DNA of 64,000 nt. Source: Enoplosus armatus (taxonomy: Eukaryota > Chordata > Actinopteri > Centrarchiformes > Enoplosidae). Shown here piece after piece: positions 50,781 to 63,175 of this stretch; within the stretch, counting starts at the first letter, position 1, and the number at the start of each line of letters is the position of its first letter. Under the pieces are notes generated by a model. It saw only the letters and a program-made list of their open reading frames with translations, had not been told where the DNA came from and did no database searches. The position numbers were made by a program, and so were the translations under genes. The DNA lies in contig NC_092183.1 in NCBI RefSeq assembly GCF_043641665.1, positions 7,294,501 to 7,358,500 on the forward strand, written 5' to 3'.

Positions 50781-51734
50781 GGATTAGGCTTGATTGTGGT
50801 CCCTTATCATTCAGTTCAGTCTGCTAGCTCAGCAGCAGTAAGCAAATTGAAACTAACAGGATCTGCGGTAGCTACTACCTCCTCACAGAAATATGTGAGC
50901 CAAGCTGGGCCTGACTGTCATTAGAGGATTACACTTTATGTCCTCTGCTACTGCCAAAAGAATCTTGATGTACGTAAAGGAACCTCCTCCCCCCCGGTGG
51001 TATAATAGTGTCTTTAAAATTAATTTTGACATTAATTGATAGATGGCATCTCTGTGCACAACTATTTCAGACTCACTGGCCTGTCCATTTATACAGCCAT
51101 CACATGAATGAGGAACACTTCTGAATATTTTGTCACCTTGGCTGTGTAATTCAGACCAAAATAGATCCCCTAACAAAAGCCACTACATTACACAATAGTG
51201 AAAGGAAGTTTAACTCATTTTGAATTCCAAACATACATTACACTAGGTTTATTCACTTCAGTAGCAGGATAAGCCCCCTGAGATGAAACAGCTCATTAGA
51301 AGCATAAAAACAAGAAGAAAAAAAAACTTAATCGACCTAGGCCTCAGCACGACTTTCTATGAGTCATTCCCACATCTTTGGTGAGTACTGTATAAGAAAG
51401 CCTCTGTGATCCACACAGGTAAGCTGTATTAATCTCACAAATTCCCATTTCATTTTACAAATTGAAAAGCATCCACCAAGATCCAGAGAGCTCATACAGT
51501 CTAACAGGGAGCGTGAAACTGAATATTTGATTTTCTACTTTACAAGAGCAGCAAAACAAAGCAAAATGTTATGCAAGCCTCCTCTGTATGGACATCACTG
51601 TGAAATATGATCCAAATGTCCTTCCTGTAAAGATCAAATGTTTATTTAAACATATATCTTTATTTTTTTGATAACAATGTATCAAATGACAATGTGAAAA
51701 CAATGTGACCATATGGGGAGAGGTCGTGATGAAC

Positions 51735-52050
51735 CCAGAGAATTATCATCCGAATCTGCAGCTCCCCTAGTCTGTACAGAGCTTTATAGTGAGTTTCAGC
51801 TCATTGTTTAGCTGTCCGGCCCACAACTTTAACTTTACTCTAACCACCCTCATACAGTAGCGTCACTTTCAGCTGCAGAAGGCAGCAAAAACCCACTGTA
51901 TACTACCCGCCCAGAACCAAATGGAAGACAAAGTTGGCTCCCAAATATTTCCTTCAGGAGTTGGTAGAGACCAAAAACAGAGCTAAAAGAGTGCGAATAT
52001 TGGACTTACATTCGTCAGGTGGTCAGAAACACGACTCCAAATGAATGATA
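51735..52050 (+). repeat. Dispersed repeat, copy 2 (paired with 5955-6250)
   Basis: Same order and orientation of shared blocks as 5955-6250. This copy continues further 3' ('cagaaacacgactccaaatg' then 'aatgata'), so the family consensus extends beyond the first copy. Confidence 0.65.
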
Positions 52051-52129
52051 ACAAAGATTCTGGATCTGGATTTTAGAGCAACATATAGTACAGAAACAGT
52101 TACAAGCTTCAGCCAGTGATTTTATTTTT

Positions 52130-52235
52130 GCCTCAGCTCATACCGACACTCATTATAGGCAACTTCTTTTTCAGCACACTTTAGCTTGTGGAATTCCTCA
52201 AGGTTCAGTCTTGCAATATGAAAAACAATAAAGCG
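52130..52235 (+). mobile_element. Non-LTR reverse transcriptase fragment (CGIPQGSVL motif)
   Basis: One plus-strand frame reads …LACGIPQGSVLQY at about 52185-52220, the conserved xGxPQGSxL block of LINE reverse transcriptases. Upstream is compatible but decayed and the protein breaks off at once. It lies just after the repeat at 51735-52050. The clade was not determined. Confidence 0.5.
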
Positions 52236-55200
52236 TACCTTTGTGAAGCTTACAATTCTGGTTTTCTTGTTGAGATTGTGTCACAGAGATATGAATTCAA
52301 CTTAATGTTCGTTGATTATCTACAGCTATCCACCATACCCCTTAAAGTGAGGAAGATTTAAAATACCTAATCAAAGAACAATTCACGCAGTCATAAAAGA
52401 CAAAAAGCAAAATAATTGTCCTTTTAAAGTACTTATATAAAAAGAAAATACATATAACAATGTGTATTGTATTTCTGTTGTTCTTTGTTTGATTGGTTTT
52501 AATTTGGCATTTAAAGTTTTCCATATTAAACACAGTCTCAGGGAATTCCTTAGAGATACACCACTGGATATCACAAGATATCTATAGTAAAATGAGTAAG
52601 TCCATGTAAGTCCAAAATGGTTTTACCATTGTTAAAAGCACACAGAGCAAAGTGCAGTTCTGCAGCCTCCCCTTTGAGAGCAAATTCTAAAGTTATTATA
52701 ATTTACCAGTAATTACTGATTTCTTAATTTCATAAAACCTAGGCTACATTACTCTAACTCTCTATTTTGGCATCAAGTCACACCTCTCTCACACTTCCAC
52801 CTCGCTCTGAATGCATCCTAACAAAATCACACTATTCCAATTCAGGCATCTCCTCGTGGATTAACCGTTTAGAATTGATTTTAAATCTTACTGATTACTT
52901 TTAAAGCACGGTTAAAGCTAGTCCTGGGGCACATAGTAAACAAAAATCTGTAGGCCTCTATTTGAAGCCTCCATTTGTCCTCAGCAACTTTGAATGCAGA
53001 ATTTAGTCCGTCCCCTGTATTTCTACACTGGTTTATTGCTATTTTTACTTAAATAAAAGATCTGAGTGCTTCTACCACTGATTAGAGTACAAACATTGAA
53101 ATAGAATAAAATACACAACAATAAAATGGGCTATAGAAAGATTGAAATCAACAAATATAAACAGTTAATACCTAAAATTAAGCTTAGGGGTAACATTAGT
53201 CTTTAAAAAGATTCTGCAAGCCTCAGATCCACAGGGAAGTTTAATATTTAATATTGTTGTAATTTTAATATTTCTTACCTTTTATAATTTTATGATGTCT
53301 TCTTACTTATACTTACATAATTTTATTAATAGCATTAGTTGCTGGAGCATTCTACTGTTTGTTAAAAGGATTTTGTGGATTATAACAAAAAACACTATAC
53401 ATTAAATTATTAATTCTGAAATGATTTTCAGATCATAAGAATAAAGTAGATTTTGTGAATAGATGGTTGGAGATAATCTTTCCAGGCACAATCATCGACA
53501 CACAAAAGAACAGTGAGAGGAAGCTACTGTGCAACATATAATGAGACATGCACAATTCACTAACACCTGCTGTAGAATTCAAGTAATGGAGAGGGAACAC
53601 GAAGCAAAAACCAGTGAACCAGATAGCACATGAATAAAGCAGCAGGGAGACGGATGGAGCAGGGGCTCCAGTCCTCCCTCCCCTCTTATTTTCCTTCGGA
53701 GCGGGTCGGGAGGCATCCTTGGCTTTAATCAGGCTCACCTAAGCACACCTCAGCGCTGCCGTGCCACAATGATGGATGGCCTGGAGAAATACCTGTAATG
53801 GCAAGCTCTCTGCTGTTTTGTGTTTGGCAAAGCAGGCGCTCGCTCTTAAAAAGGTATGGTGGTGAACCGAGGAACTGATAGAGAGAACTGAGGCATGTAC
53901 TTTTCAACATTTTCACCCTGTTAATTATTGCTTTCCCCCCTACTGTGCCTTATTTGTATCAACTTTAATGCTCAAACCTGGTGCCATGAAATACGGACGC
54001 AGCTGAGAAGTGCAGGCTCTCAGGGCATTTCTGACATTTCGTGTGATATACCACACAGCAGTAACGTGTGTGTCATTCCTTTTCGCCCCTGGACTGACAT
54101 CATGTAGGGCTGATAGAAAGATGTCTTTTCACTTGGTCCTGAACGATACATTTTGTTCTTCGAGAAGTGCCAAAGGCTCAGTTTAATCTATTCACACACT
54201 CTTTTTCATGGTGTTGCCTTCGAGGGCTGAGGCTACTGCTGCACACAGAGAGGCTCTTGTAATTGTTATAAATAATGTATGATTAATATGGCTGATTAAA
54301 CAGTCTGGGAATCCTCTCCCTGTGGGCAACACTACTTCTAGCAGAATAACAAAGATTACCTCAGAGCTTTCCGCTCTTGTCACACCATTGTCTGATAAGG
54401 AGTTAGACAGCCGCTCCAGATCAAAGAACACCTTTATGCAGCGCAGCAAGTTCAGTTTTAGTCAGTGTGAAAGTTTTGGTCGTATTACAAGGTGTGCAGT
54501 TCTGTGATTCTTATCAGAAAGTTTTCAGGGCGACAATGTGTTGGAAAAATGGAAGGTATTGTACATGGTATTAATTTGGTAGCCGCTTTGTTAGTGACTA
54601 GGCTGCACATTTCATGTTTGTGTTGATCATTCATTTCATTTTATGACATGATGATGATGATATAGTTACATTGTGTACTTAATTAATTTTAGCTGTTTCT
54701 AATGTAGAGACAGCACATAAACTGCACATTGTTCTGTATTAGTGTTTATGTTGCTTAGAAGCAAGTTAGCACAGCCTGAGCTAGACTGTTGCTGTTTTTG
54801 CTGTATTTATTAAAATGATCTGGCATCTGAATGGAAGTTGTCCTCATTCAGCATGTGTAACATAGAAACTAGGTGAAGAAGAAAGCATGGAATAAAAAAA
54901 AAACATCTCTGGTTCCACTGCATGGATTGTTGTAATCTACTTTTTCTTTCAAACTGTCCATCGTGAGTCCGACAATGTTATTGGAGAGCAATGCTAAATT
55001 GCCTTTCAACCACTTTGCAAGTACTCGCCACCATTTATGGTTCAGAAACGGCACTAGAAATCCTTTTTATTCTCTCAATGTTAAAATCACCTGTTGGAAA
55101 ATTGCATTTAGCCACTGCACTCTGCAACCCCCTGCCTCCAATCCACCCTTGAGTCTTCTCTTCTACCCTCTACTTCAGCCTTCTCCCGGAGCCGGTAACA

Positions 55201-58059
55201 CATCATCATTACTTGCCTAGATAGAAAATTTTGGCCTCCATTTCTCATTTTGAGTTCTTTTTCTTTTTCTTTTTAGGACTTGTGGAGTGCACTGCTCTAA
55301 GGACCATGACATTCTACCTTCAATATCAGACGCAAAGTATGAAAAATTACATTTCCCGCCTGATGGAGACAACACTAAAACTTTCTAGCAATAAATTCTC
55401 TTTAAATGTCAAGTTTCCATGTACTTGAGACAAGGTCAGAATCTTTGTCCACGAATTAGCCCCTGATGTATGAAGAGAAAATGCTATTACAAACTCAACA
55501 GCTTCTGAGGAACAAGCTCTGTCCCTGCACTTTGGCTAATATACCTGACCGGACCACTACCACAAGTGGTCAAGCGAGAGGAAGACTGGCGTATTTCTAA
55601 TTTAACTGCCAATGTCTGTGACAGACACTGACCTTTGGCGGACAGAGGTCCTTAAACACTATTACAGGGTTTTGAGGGAAATAGAAGTCATTTAGCCTAA
55701 TGTCTGGCTCAGGCACTCACAGAATCCAATAAAGCGGAAGGTTACAGGCTGTCCATTCAAGTCTACAACAGAGCACTCGAAGAACACTTGCTAAGTGCTG
55801 TTATCTTGTTGGGACTCCAGAAAACTCAAACTGATCTGACAGCACAAAATGGGAGAACAGCTGTTTGATTTACTGTAAGAGAGCCTTGAAGCTCTAATAA
55901 GCTCAGAAAGAAGCTCATTTGTTATTTTAAAGAAATTAGGATGGTAAACTAAGTGCTAACCAAAGCATGCACGAAAGATTTACAATGAAAACTTTATGTC
56001 ACTAACAATGCCAAAACATTATGCTAAATCTATGCTACCAAACTCCGCCCCTGATATACCACTAGAAATGAGGCCCTCCATGTCTGAAACAGCCAGCTAG
56101 CTTAAAGGAAAATTACAGGAATTTTTTAATTTTTTTAATTTTTTTAATTCTCATGTAATTGTAGACATTGTTTTATGGGTCATCATGCAAAACCATGTAG
56201 GCCTATATTGAGCTTTCCAAATAAACTTAAATTTTACATAAAGTAAAATCAAAGTACAGACAGACAGTAACCCCCTACATTAGCTATTTTTGCCCAACTA
56301 CCTATTCATCTGCAGTAATAACAAACATTTATTAGTTGTTTCATATTTGGCATGATTCTACTTATAATATTCCACTAGATACCCAGCCATTGCACTTTCC
56401 TGAATTTCCTTAGGAGACAATAATGTTAACAAATCGTCTCTGGTTTGCTACTACTTATTCACTAGCATGAACGCATGCTAAATCAACAGCCACCCACGGT
56501 CTCACACATGTAAACAAACCAGCGTGTGCATATGAACAAGCAGGCGTTTGTTTAGGTGGCAGGTTGCCCCAGGAGTAGATCCCTATGCCTTATTCTTAAT
56601 CATTTCTGTGTTTACTTTTATTTGGACTCAGCAATTTAAATGATTTATTTAACATTTAAGATTATTTGGACAGCTTTAAGATCACGCTGCTTTGCCCCAA
56701 TGTACATTTTACTGGAATCGCATTTCCCAAATACTCAAAAGGTGGTGAGTGCAAAGTTAAATGACCCAAAGTCATAACAGCCACAATTATGAGAATAATA
56801 CTCATGTTGAAAAATACCGTAATTTTCTTATCAACATATGCATACAGGTATATGACTCATCATCTCAGTATCTATTGTGTACTGTTGAGATGTACAACTG
56901 AACATACTTTGAGCAAATTGATGCTGTGATGGAACTGCAATTGTTTTCCACAGACTAGTTGACCAGGAGTTGGCTGGTCTCAAAACAAAACACACTGAAG
57001 TGGAACATGTGCACACTGTCTACCAATAAAAGAGGGCGTAGGAGGCGTTATGGGATTTATCACAATTTTAAGACTGAGGGAGTGTGTGAATAAATAAATG
57101 CTAAAATCCTGCAGACGTTTTGGCATTTCATAACAATACAAAATGACAAGTGAATCAGACAGTGAAAATGAAGAATGGCTGTGATGGTATTTAGCTAACA
57201 CCAGTGGCATGACTGTGGTAAACCTTTCCATACGGTAAATTATTCATTGTCTTGTTTGTTTGCAGGGGTTGAAGTATTTTTAACCAACATGCACTGGGCA
57301 GGACTCCAGTAAATAACAGGGCTGACACAGATTGACATTCCAGTCCGAAACGACCTGCATGTGTTTGGACAACATCCAAAAGATACCCACACAAATGTGG
57401 TAAAAATATGCAAATGCACTAACAACTGAGCCACCATGTCACCTATTTCCATATGCAGCCACTCAACATTTTGAGATGTGTTTTTTAACAATAAATCTAG
57501 CAGTCAAAATTCTGTTAAAATCCCCCCCCAAAAGGGAAGCTGTCTCCAAAGAACAACAGCAACAAGGTTAATGGCCTGGCTTGCTTTATGACTTTGGAGG
57601 ATGATTACTTTTCGTGGTAATTTGCTGTTTATATGAATAGAAAAGCCTATAAATAGTGCAGCCTTGCAGAGTGACAATGTGATTATGGCTTTGGCAACTC
57701 AAGATAAGCAAATCGTGTTGCACTAAGTAAAAGCTTTCCTGGGATTCACTTTCCTTGACCTAGAAAGTCCCGTCACTCCCACTCATCCACACACTTATTT
57801 CCCCTCGGGATGGTTTCACAAGTCAGTTACTTTCTGAGGCAGCAGGTCCTCTACTGTCCACAAGTAACCTCACTCTTCAGAGTTTTTAACTATATGTACC
57901 TACTTTTATCCCCTCAGTGCGAGACTTTCACAAGGGTAATAACTCTGGGAATAACTGAGTTCAGGCTGTGATGTGATGTGTGTGTGTTTTAGACTGAATT
58001 TTGTAAATGCCTCCGTCAGACTTTGCCAACCAGCAGTCCTGACCAGATCTCTGACTGAT
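52236..58059. other. Intergenic, no gene recognised
   Basis: Contains a short A/T repeat (56118-56152, aatttttttaattttttt units) and complex islands at about 53600-53930 and 54190-54450. No supported exon was found. Confidence 0.5.
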
Positions 58060-58290
58060 TGATTCATGTTCCCCAGAGGACGAATCCTAGTGACCCTGGT
58101 CACCTTCTATTCTTGTGGTGCCAAAATTAGGTTAACATTTGTAATTTTGAGTGACATTTCAACAACTATTGGATGTATTGCCATGAAATGTGGAACACAC
58201 ATTCATGTCCCGGTCAGGATAAACTGTAATAACTCAGCTGTAGTTCATGTTAAGTGCTAATTAGCAAATGTTAGCTGTGCCGCTAGCATG
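58060..58290 (+). repeat. Interspersed percomorph repeat, forward copy
   Basis: Contains 'tcaacaactattggatgtat' then 'tgccatgaaatgtgg' and 'tgctaattagcaaatgttag', hallmarks of a high-copy percomorph element. The reverse complement of 62757-63175 carries the same blocks. Confidence 0.7.
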
Positions 58291-60054
58291 GTTATAGACT
58301 CTTGTTAAATGTTAAGTCCACTATTATCTCACACAAAGATAAGTACTGGCTGCAGCGAATATTTCACTCCAGACACTACTTGACCTGCCAAATGTTACAC
58401 AAAAAGCAGATTTATTCTTATGCTTCAAATGGACAGTGCACTCTTTAGGACTGGATAATCTGCCATATTGGATAGAAATGTATGTAATTATGCTACCATT
58501 ATGAAAACTGTATATTCTCCTCCAGCCTGCCTTTTAACTTGTCAAGCATAAAGTTGTATGTGAAAAATGTTGGTTCTGTCATGAGTTTTATGCAGCAATC
58601 TAAAAGACTGGTTCCTGTGAAGAGGATGATTGGCTTTTACCGATTTGCTTATGACAGGCTGTGGAGCCACAATACTTTGATTTGATTCAATCACCCTTAT
58701 GTAATGCAGCCCCCAGTGAAGCGTGCAATGTTTCTCTTTTCATAGCAGCAATATATGCTTGTTTCTTAAGTGAAAATCCTCCGTGACGAAAAAGATATTC
58801 GTGTAGGATGTGATTATCTAACAAATAAAGAGATAAAAATGCTGCCTAAATTACACTGTGGAACTGCTACTTTGATCGGTCACATCAATGTAATGCTTCT
58901 CAGCACCAAACACGCTTCGACACTATTGATCATGTTTACTAATTGTAGATATCTTGCGCTGTGTACTGGTTCTCATTTTAGAATCAGTAGATGCTTCTTC
59001 TGTGCAGGGTTGGTGGCAGTGGAGTCTATCTGAGCTCAGAGCAAGAACTGACAATATGAAGTATTACATGAAAGAGGCTGACCATGGCTCAGGTTTTACT
59101 CCCAACCCAGCACCTTAGGCAAGAAACACATAAAAATTCAGCTCAAACAGCGATGTGGATCCATTCACTCAGCAAAAGTGATCCCTAATGAGCGAATGAT
59201 GGCTTTAACCCCTTTGTTGTAAATGCAGTTGAATGTTCCTTTCCCATTAAATTGTCATTTTACAAAACAATTGCAAGTTAATTATGTACAAATTTACATT
59301 TCTTATTATACATACACAGTAATACATCACATCAATGTGTATTTACATCATAGCATACACTGACACTGACAACAGTGTTATTTTTTATCCGTATCACATA
59401 ATTTTAAGTGTCCTACATTATGGACAATGTCTTTTGTAGTGGCATATGATTACTGTAAATATAGATATAATATATCAATATACTGTTCTGAACTCTGAGT
59501 CACGCTTCCACCGTCATCTTCCTGCAACACCTCACCTCAGACTTCTCCTTGAGCGAGACTTCTGTTTCTGGTTAAACAAAAAGGATCTTATTCTTTAACA
59601 AAAAGGTCTATTCCTCTCCATATTGTTGTCAGACACTTACAGTAATAATCTGAGCCTGTCACTGGCAAAAACAAGCACTTTTAGTGGACATACTTTTCAC
59701 GGATGCAGTTGCCACCGCAAGGATTACGTTGCAGTCATAACTATTACTCATTTAGAGCCCAAAATATGTAAAAAACAAAAAACAAAAAAGAAAACAGGGC
59801 CCAGGTTTAACCTTAAAATTCAAAACCTTGACAGTGTGACAGTAAATGCTTTTAACTGGTACAAAATACATCTACCTGATGAGAGCAAGTAATCAACCTG
59901 TCGTTGTGTTGGTTTTGCATCTGTGACGATCTTCCTATCATGGCACCTAAGTGACATCCACAGATGGCAACTGTGTTCCAGAGCTGTTTAATGTACTGTT
60001 TTTATGATCTTGTCTGTAAGCCTCCCCCTTCATCAGTGCAGTTTTCTTACCAGA
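58291..60054. other. Intergenic, no gene recognised
   Basis: AT-rich. A good polypyrimidine-acceptor/donor pair on the minus strand around 59525-59580 lacks a convincing reading frame and is not called as an exon. Confidence 0.5.
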
Positions 60055-60600
60055 CTATAATATGGAAATCTTGACTGTTACACCAGACGTTTTTATAAAC
60101 AGTAGTTGTTGCTGAGCCTGTTTGCCAAAGGCTGTACAGTGAAGACATTTGAGGTCCTTGGATATTTGAACTCTTAATAATGAGGGGAAAAAGACTTTCT
60201 TTACACCACCACTGTTGACACTAATAGGAGTGTACTTTCTGCTGTTTGCCTTTAAGTCAGTAATGATTTCCTTCATCTTGGTAGCATTTAAATCAACTTT
60301 ATTTTCACTTCACCACTCTGTGAGTCACACAAACTCCTCTCTGTGAAAAAGGACTCATCATTATTCTGAATTCCCTCTATCAGTTTTTCCGCTGGCAAAT
60401 TTAATGATGTGGTCCCTATCATATTTTGCAATGCAGTCATGAGTGAAATGTGAATATAGAAGTGAACTAAGGATACACCTCTGGGGTGCACCTGCGTTCA
60501 TTACCACTGCAGATGAAGCGAAATTATCTATTCTCACTGCTTGTTCTCTCCCAGTAAAAAAGACTGAAATCCAGGCTGACAAAATGTCTGCGTGCTGTGA
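60055..60600 (-). pseudogene. Decayed non-LTR retrotransposon reverse transcriptase fragment
   Basis: Minus-strand pieces in shifting frames give FFTGREQAVRIDNFASSAVV, then MNAGAPQRCILSSLLYSHFT (the GAPQGCxLSPLLYSLFT block, about 60500-60440), then DHIIKF, then KEIITDLKANSRKYTPISVN, and finally KQAQQQLLFIK. The order is that of the C-terminal half of a Jockey-superfamily (L2/CR1/Rex1-type) reverse transcriptase. The catalytic aspartates expected after IIKFA are lost, and a segment between the second and third blocks is shortened. Non-functional relic. Confidence 0.8.
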
Positions 60601-62257
60601 TGTACTGGTTGGTTTTTAATGTAATGCATATTCTGGATGATGATAGTGGTTAAGTAGAAGAATGTGTGCATGACATTTTATATAGTCTCACTTTGTGATT
60701 GGGATGAAGATGCTCTGAAGAAGACAGTTTTAACAAAATGCTGATATGTGCATATGCACAGACTAAATCAGAGTAAAACATTGAAATGTTACCTACCTGA
60801 CTCTCTACTTCTATTCATCTTGACAGTGTATTTTTGGTCGAAGCACTCCACACTGGAAAACACATTTTTCTAACAAATCCACATTTTTCTAAAAGATCTT
60901 GTTGAAGCACACTTTTTCAACCCCCAAGTAAAATATAGATACCAACTCTTTTCGTTGTTGTGACGATGCTTAAACAAGCTGCAGAGCAGCTTTCAGAACA
61001 AGAATTGGATCAGACATGATTTTTATCAGCTTGACAACAAGGCAAAGTCTTCATGTGCAATAATGCTTACAGAATTACCTTCTGTATGCTTTTATATCAT
61101 CTGCACCCCATGACTCCAATCCCCTGTCTTTTTGTCTTACACATCTGGCACAGTGCAGTTTACTGCTGCTTTGTCATCAAAAAGTCTACTTTTAATGTCT
61201 CCCTATTGTACATATTAATTCAAAGTGTCTCTTCAGCAGGTGTTCAAGCCCTCACTTGCCGTAGGAAATGTCCATGCTGTGATGTTAATAGAAGCGAGTT
61301 AAAATATTCAATTACGGGTAATAATTTATCTTTGATAATCTGTTCAGATTTCAAAGCCGTCTGATGTAAACATCATGGAGCGTTTGAGAATAGCTGTCTT
61401 TCTGAAGGGCAATCAGATCAGAAAATGCTTCCGTTTGCCGTCAGGAGGGGAGTTACGAAAGAGATATTTTGGGAAGAGTTGGAATCCCTGGATAGTTTGA
61501 CATCTTCAGCTTCTTCAACTCGTATTCCTGTATTCGAATGAGTCCTGTATTCGAATGAGTCACTTAAACAAGGGAAGATCACTCTGGAACTGCTCATAAC
61601 TCTCTTTTAGACATCACTTTTGTTTTAAGGATTCACAAGCCAAAAAGGTTGTATCCCACTGGCTTACATGTACTCCAAAAGAGAGGAGTTTGGAGTATTC
61701 ACACCAGCAAAATGATGGGTTTGTAACAAAAAAAAGTGTTTGCAGTCTGGCTAACCAAACCTGTAAAATGTTTCTGTCACCTGCTGCTTGTCAGCAGTGT
61801 CATGTGAGTGGTTGCATCATCTCAATAATGAGCATGTTTTGTCTTCATTTTTCTATGTGCCACCCACTTCATTTTCTCTTTTTTTTTTGTTTCTGGCTGC
61901 CTTCCAACACCATTTCCACCTGCTTATCGTAACCAGATGTCACACCCTCAGCAAATGTCTCTGCCACAAAACATCCTGAACATCACTGAAAGCCAATTCC
62001 AGGTGAATACGGGGATCAAGACCTGCATGGCTTGATAATGTGGAATGGACCCAATTTTTTTTTATGTATATAGCTATTTTAATGCCAAAAAGTTCCATAT
62101 TTGCAGCTTAAGCAAATGTTGCTACTGGCTCAGCATTGGCACATTGTGAGTATCATCTCCATGATTTCCAGGATAGCAGCACATCCCTAACTGTCAAAAA
62201 CTAAGAAAAAATTTGCTTTACAAAACACTGTACATTTCCAGTGTAACAACAACTCAC
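60601..62257. other. Intergenic or intronic, no gene recognised
   Basis: A 17 bp direct duplication ('tcctgtattcgaatgag' twice) lies at 61525-61561. If the candidate exon at 62258-62457 is real, this stretch is the intron 3' of it. Confidence 0.5.
61525..61561 (+). repeat. 17 bp tandem duplication
   Basis: Two adjacent near-perfect copies of TCCTGTATTCGAATGAG. Confidence 0.85.
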
Positions 62258-62457
62258 CATCTTCTCCATCAAAACAGCAGCAAGCTGTTCAGAGCTGACC
62301 AGACTCGACCCAGTGATAGACCCAACTTGCTGGGCTCCCTGTCCCTCACCTCCCGAAGCAATACTCTGAGCCCCTAATTGGGGAGGCTGTGGGCTTAAAG
62401 CAAAGAATGAGCCAATCAGGATGCCTTCCTCTCCACAGGAGGGCAACTGCACGCTGG
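62258..62457 (-). CDS. Candidate internal exon of an unidentified gene
   Basis: A minus-strand frame runs from an acceptor ttccacag| at 62458 (a second, ag|TTGCCC, lies 11 bases further in) to a strong ATG|gtgagt donor at 62257, ending in phase 0. It reads …SVQLPSCGEEGILIGSFFAL, then SPQPPQLGAQSIASGGEGQG and SSEQLAAVLMEKM. The Gly/Ser/Gln-rich linker followed by a helix-like end looks like real protein. The frame is open for 153 codons in all, but the upstream part is translated (CA)n. I do not recognise the family, and no partner exons were found. It could also belong to a lineage-specific or non-coding transcript. Confidence 0.4.
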
Positions 62458-62756
62458 CTGTGGAACTTGTTAAGGCATAGTTACTTGTAGCATCATGGGA
62501 GCAGCAGCACACACACACACAGACACACACCAGACATACAGTACAGTTACTCAAATCCCCATCTGTATCTACACCATGAGAAAGCACAAGAAGTAGAAAG
62601 TTGATGTGGTACATTTGAGGAAAGTACATAAAATCATAGTCAAACATTCTGTAGTTAATCATATTACCTTCCTAACCTTCCAAATTAATGGCATTTGTCC
62701 AAGTCAAACCGACATATCGGGCTGACAGCGGAAACAAAGACAGCCTGCAGCAATTA

Positions 62757-63175
62757 ATGGAATACAAAGTACAGCTGAGGCTAATGTGTATGTCATTAGT
62801 TTTGCAGGTATTGAATGTCTGCACTGGATTTCCTGGAAATACTAAAACTAAAAACGTCAACTTCATGGTACTGCTAGAGGTAAGTTAATGTCAAAGACAA
62901 AAGTCATTAAGATACATCTTTGGGGACCATGAATATATGAACAAAATTTGGAGCTAATCCATCCAGTAGTTGTTGAGATCTTTCACTGGATAAGTGAATA
63001 CTTTGACCTGCTGGTGGCGCTAGAGGAAAAGTTAGGGGATCATCAAACTAAGTAGGATTCTTCCTCTTGGGGATATGAATGCTTGTTCAAAATGTCATGG
63101 CAATAGTTGATATCGACATATTTCAGTCTGGATATCGAGATATTTCAGTCTGGACCAAATTGGTGGACTAAGCGA
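62757..63175 (-). repeat. Interspersed percomorph repeat, reverse copy (paired with 58060-58290)
   Basis: The reverse complement reads 'tctcaacaactactggatgg' …, 'tcctctagcgccaccagcag' and 'attagcctcagctgtacttt', the same element as 58060-58290 in opposite orientation and longer. A 22 bp internal tandem ('gatatcga(c/g)atatttcagt') sits at 63111-63154. Confidence 0.7.

Larger units (their letters stand above)
45621..51734. other. Intergenic, 5' of tars1
   Basis: AT-rich with a (CA)n microsatellite (48858-48896) and GGGA-rich purine DNA (50731-50780). No exon was recognised. Open frames at 46385-46755 and 47883-48164 overlap noise on the other strand. Confidence 0.55.

Noticed and set aside
59525..59580. 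Possible small minus-strand exon (good acceptor, gtgagg donor)
   Set aside because: The frame matching phase 0 of the 62.3 kb exon ends after eleven codons, and no family resemblance supports it.
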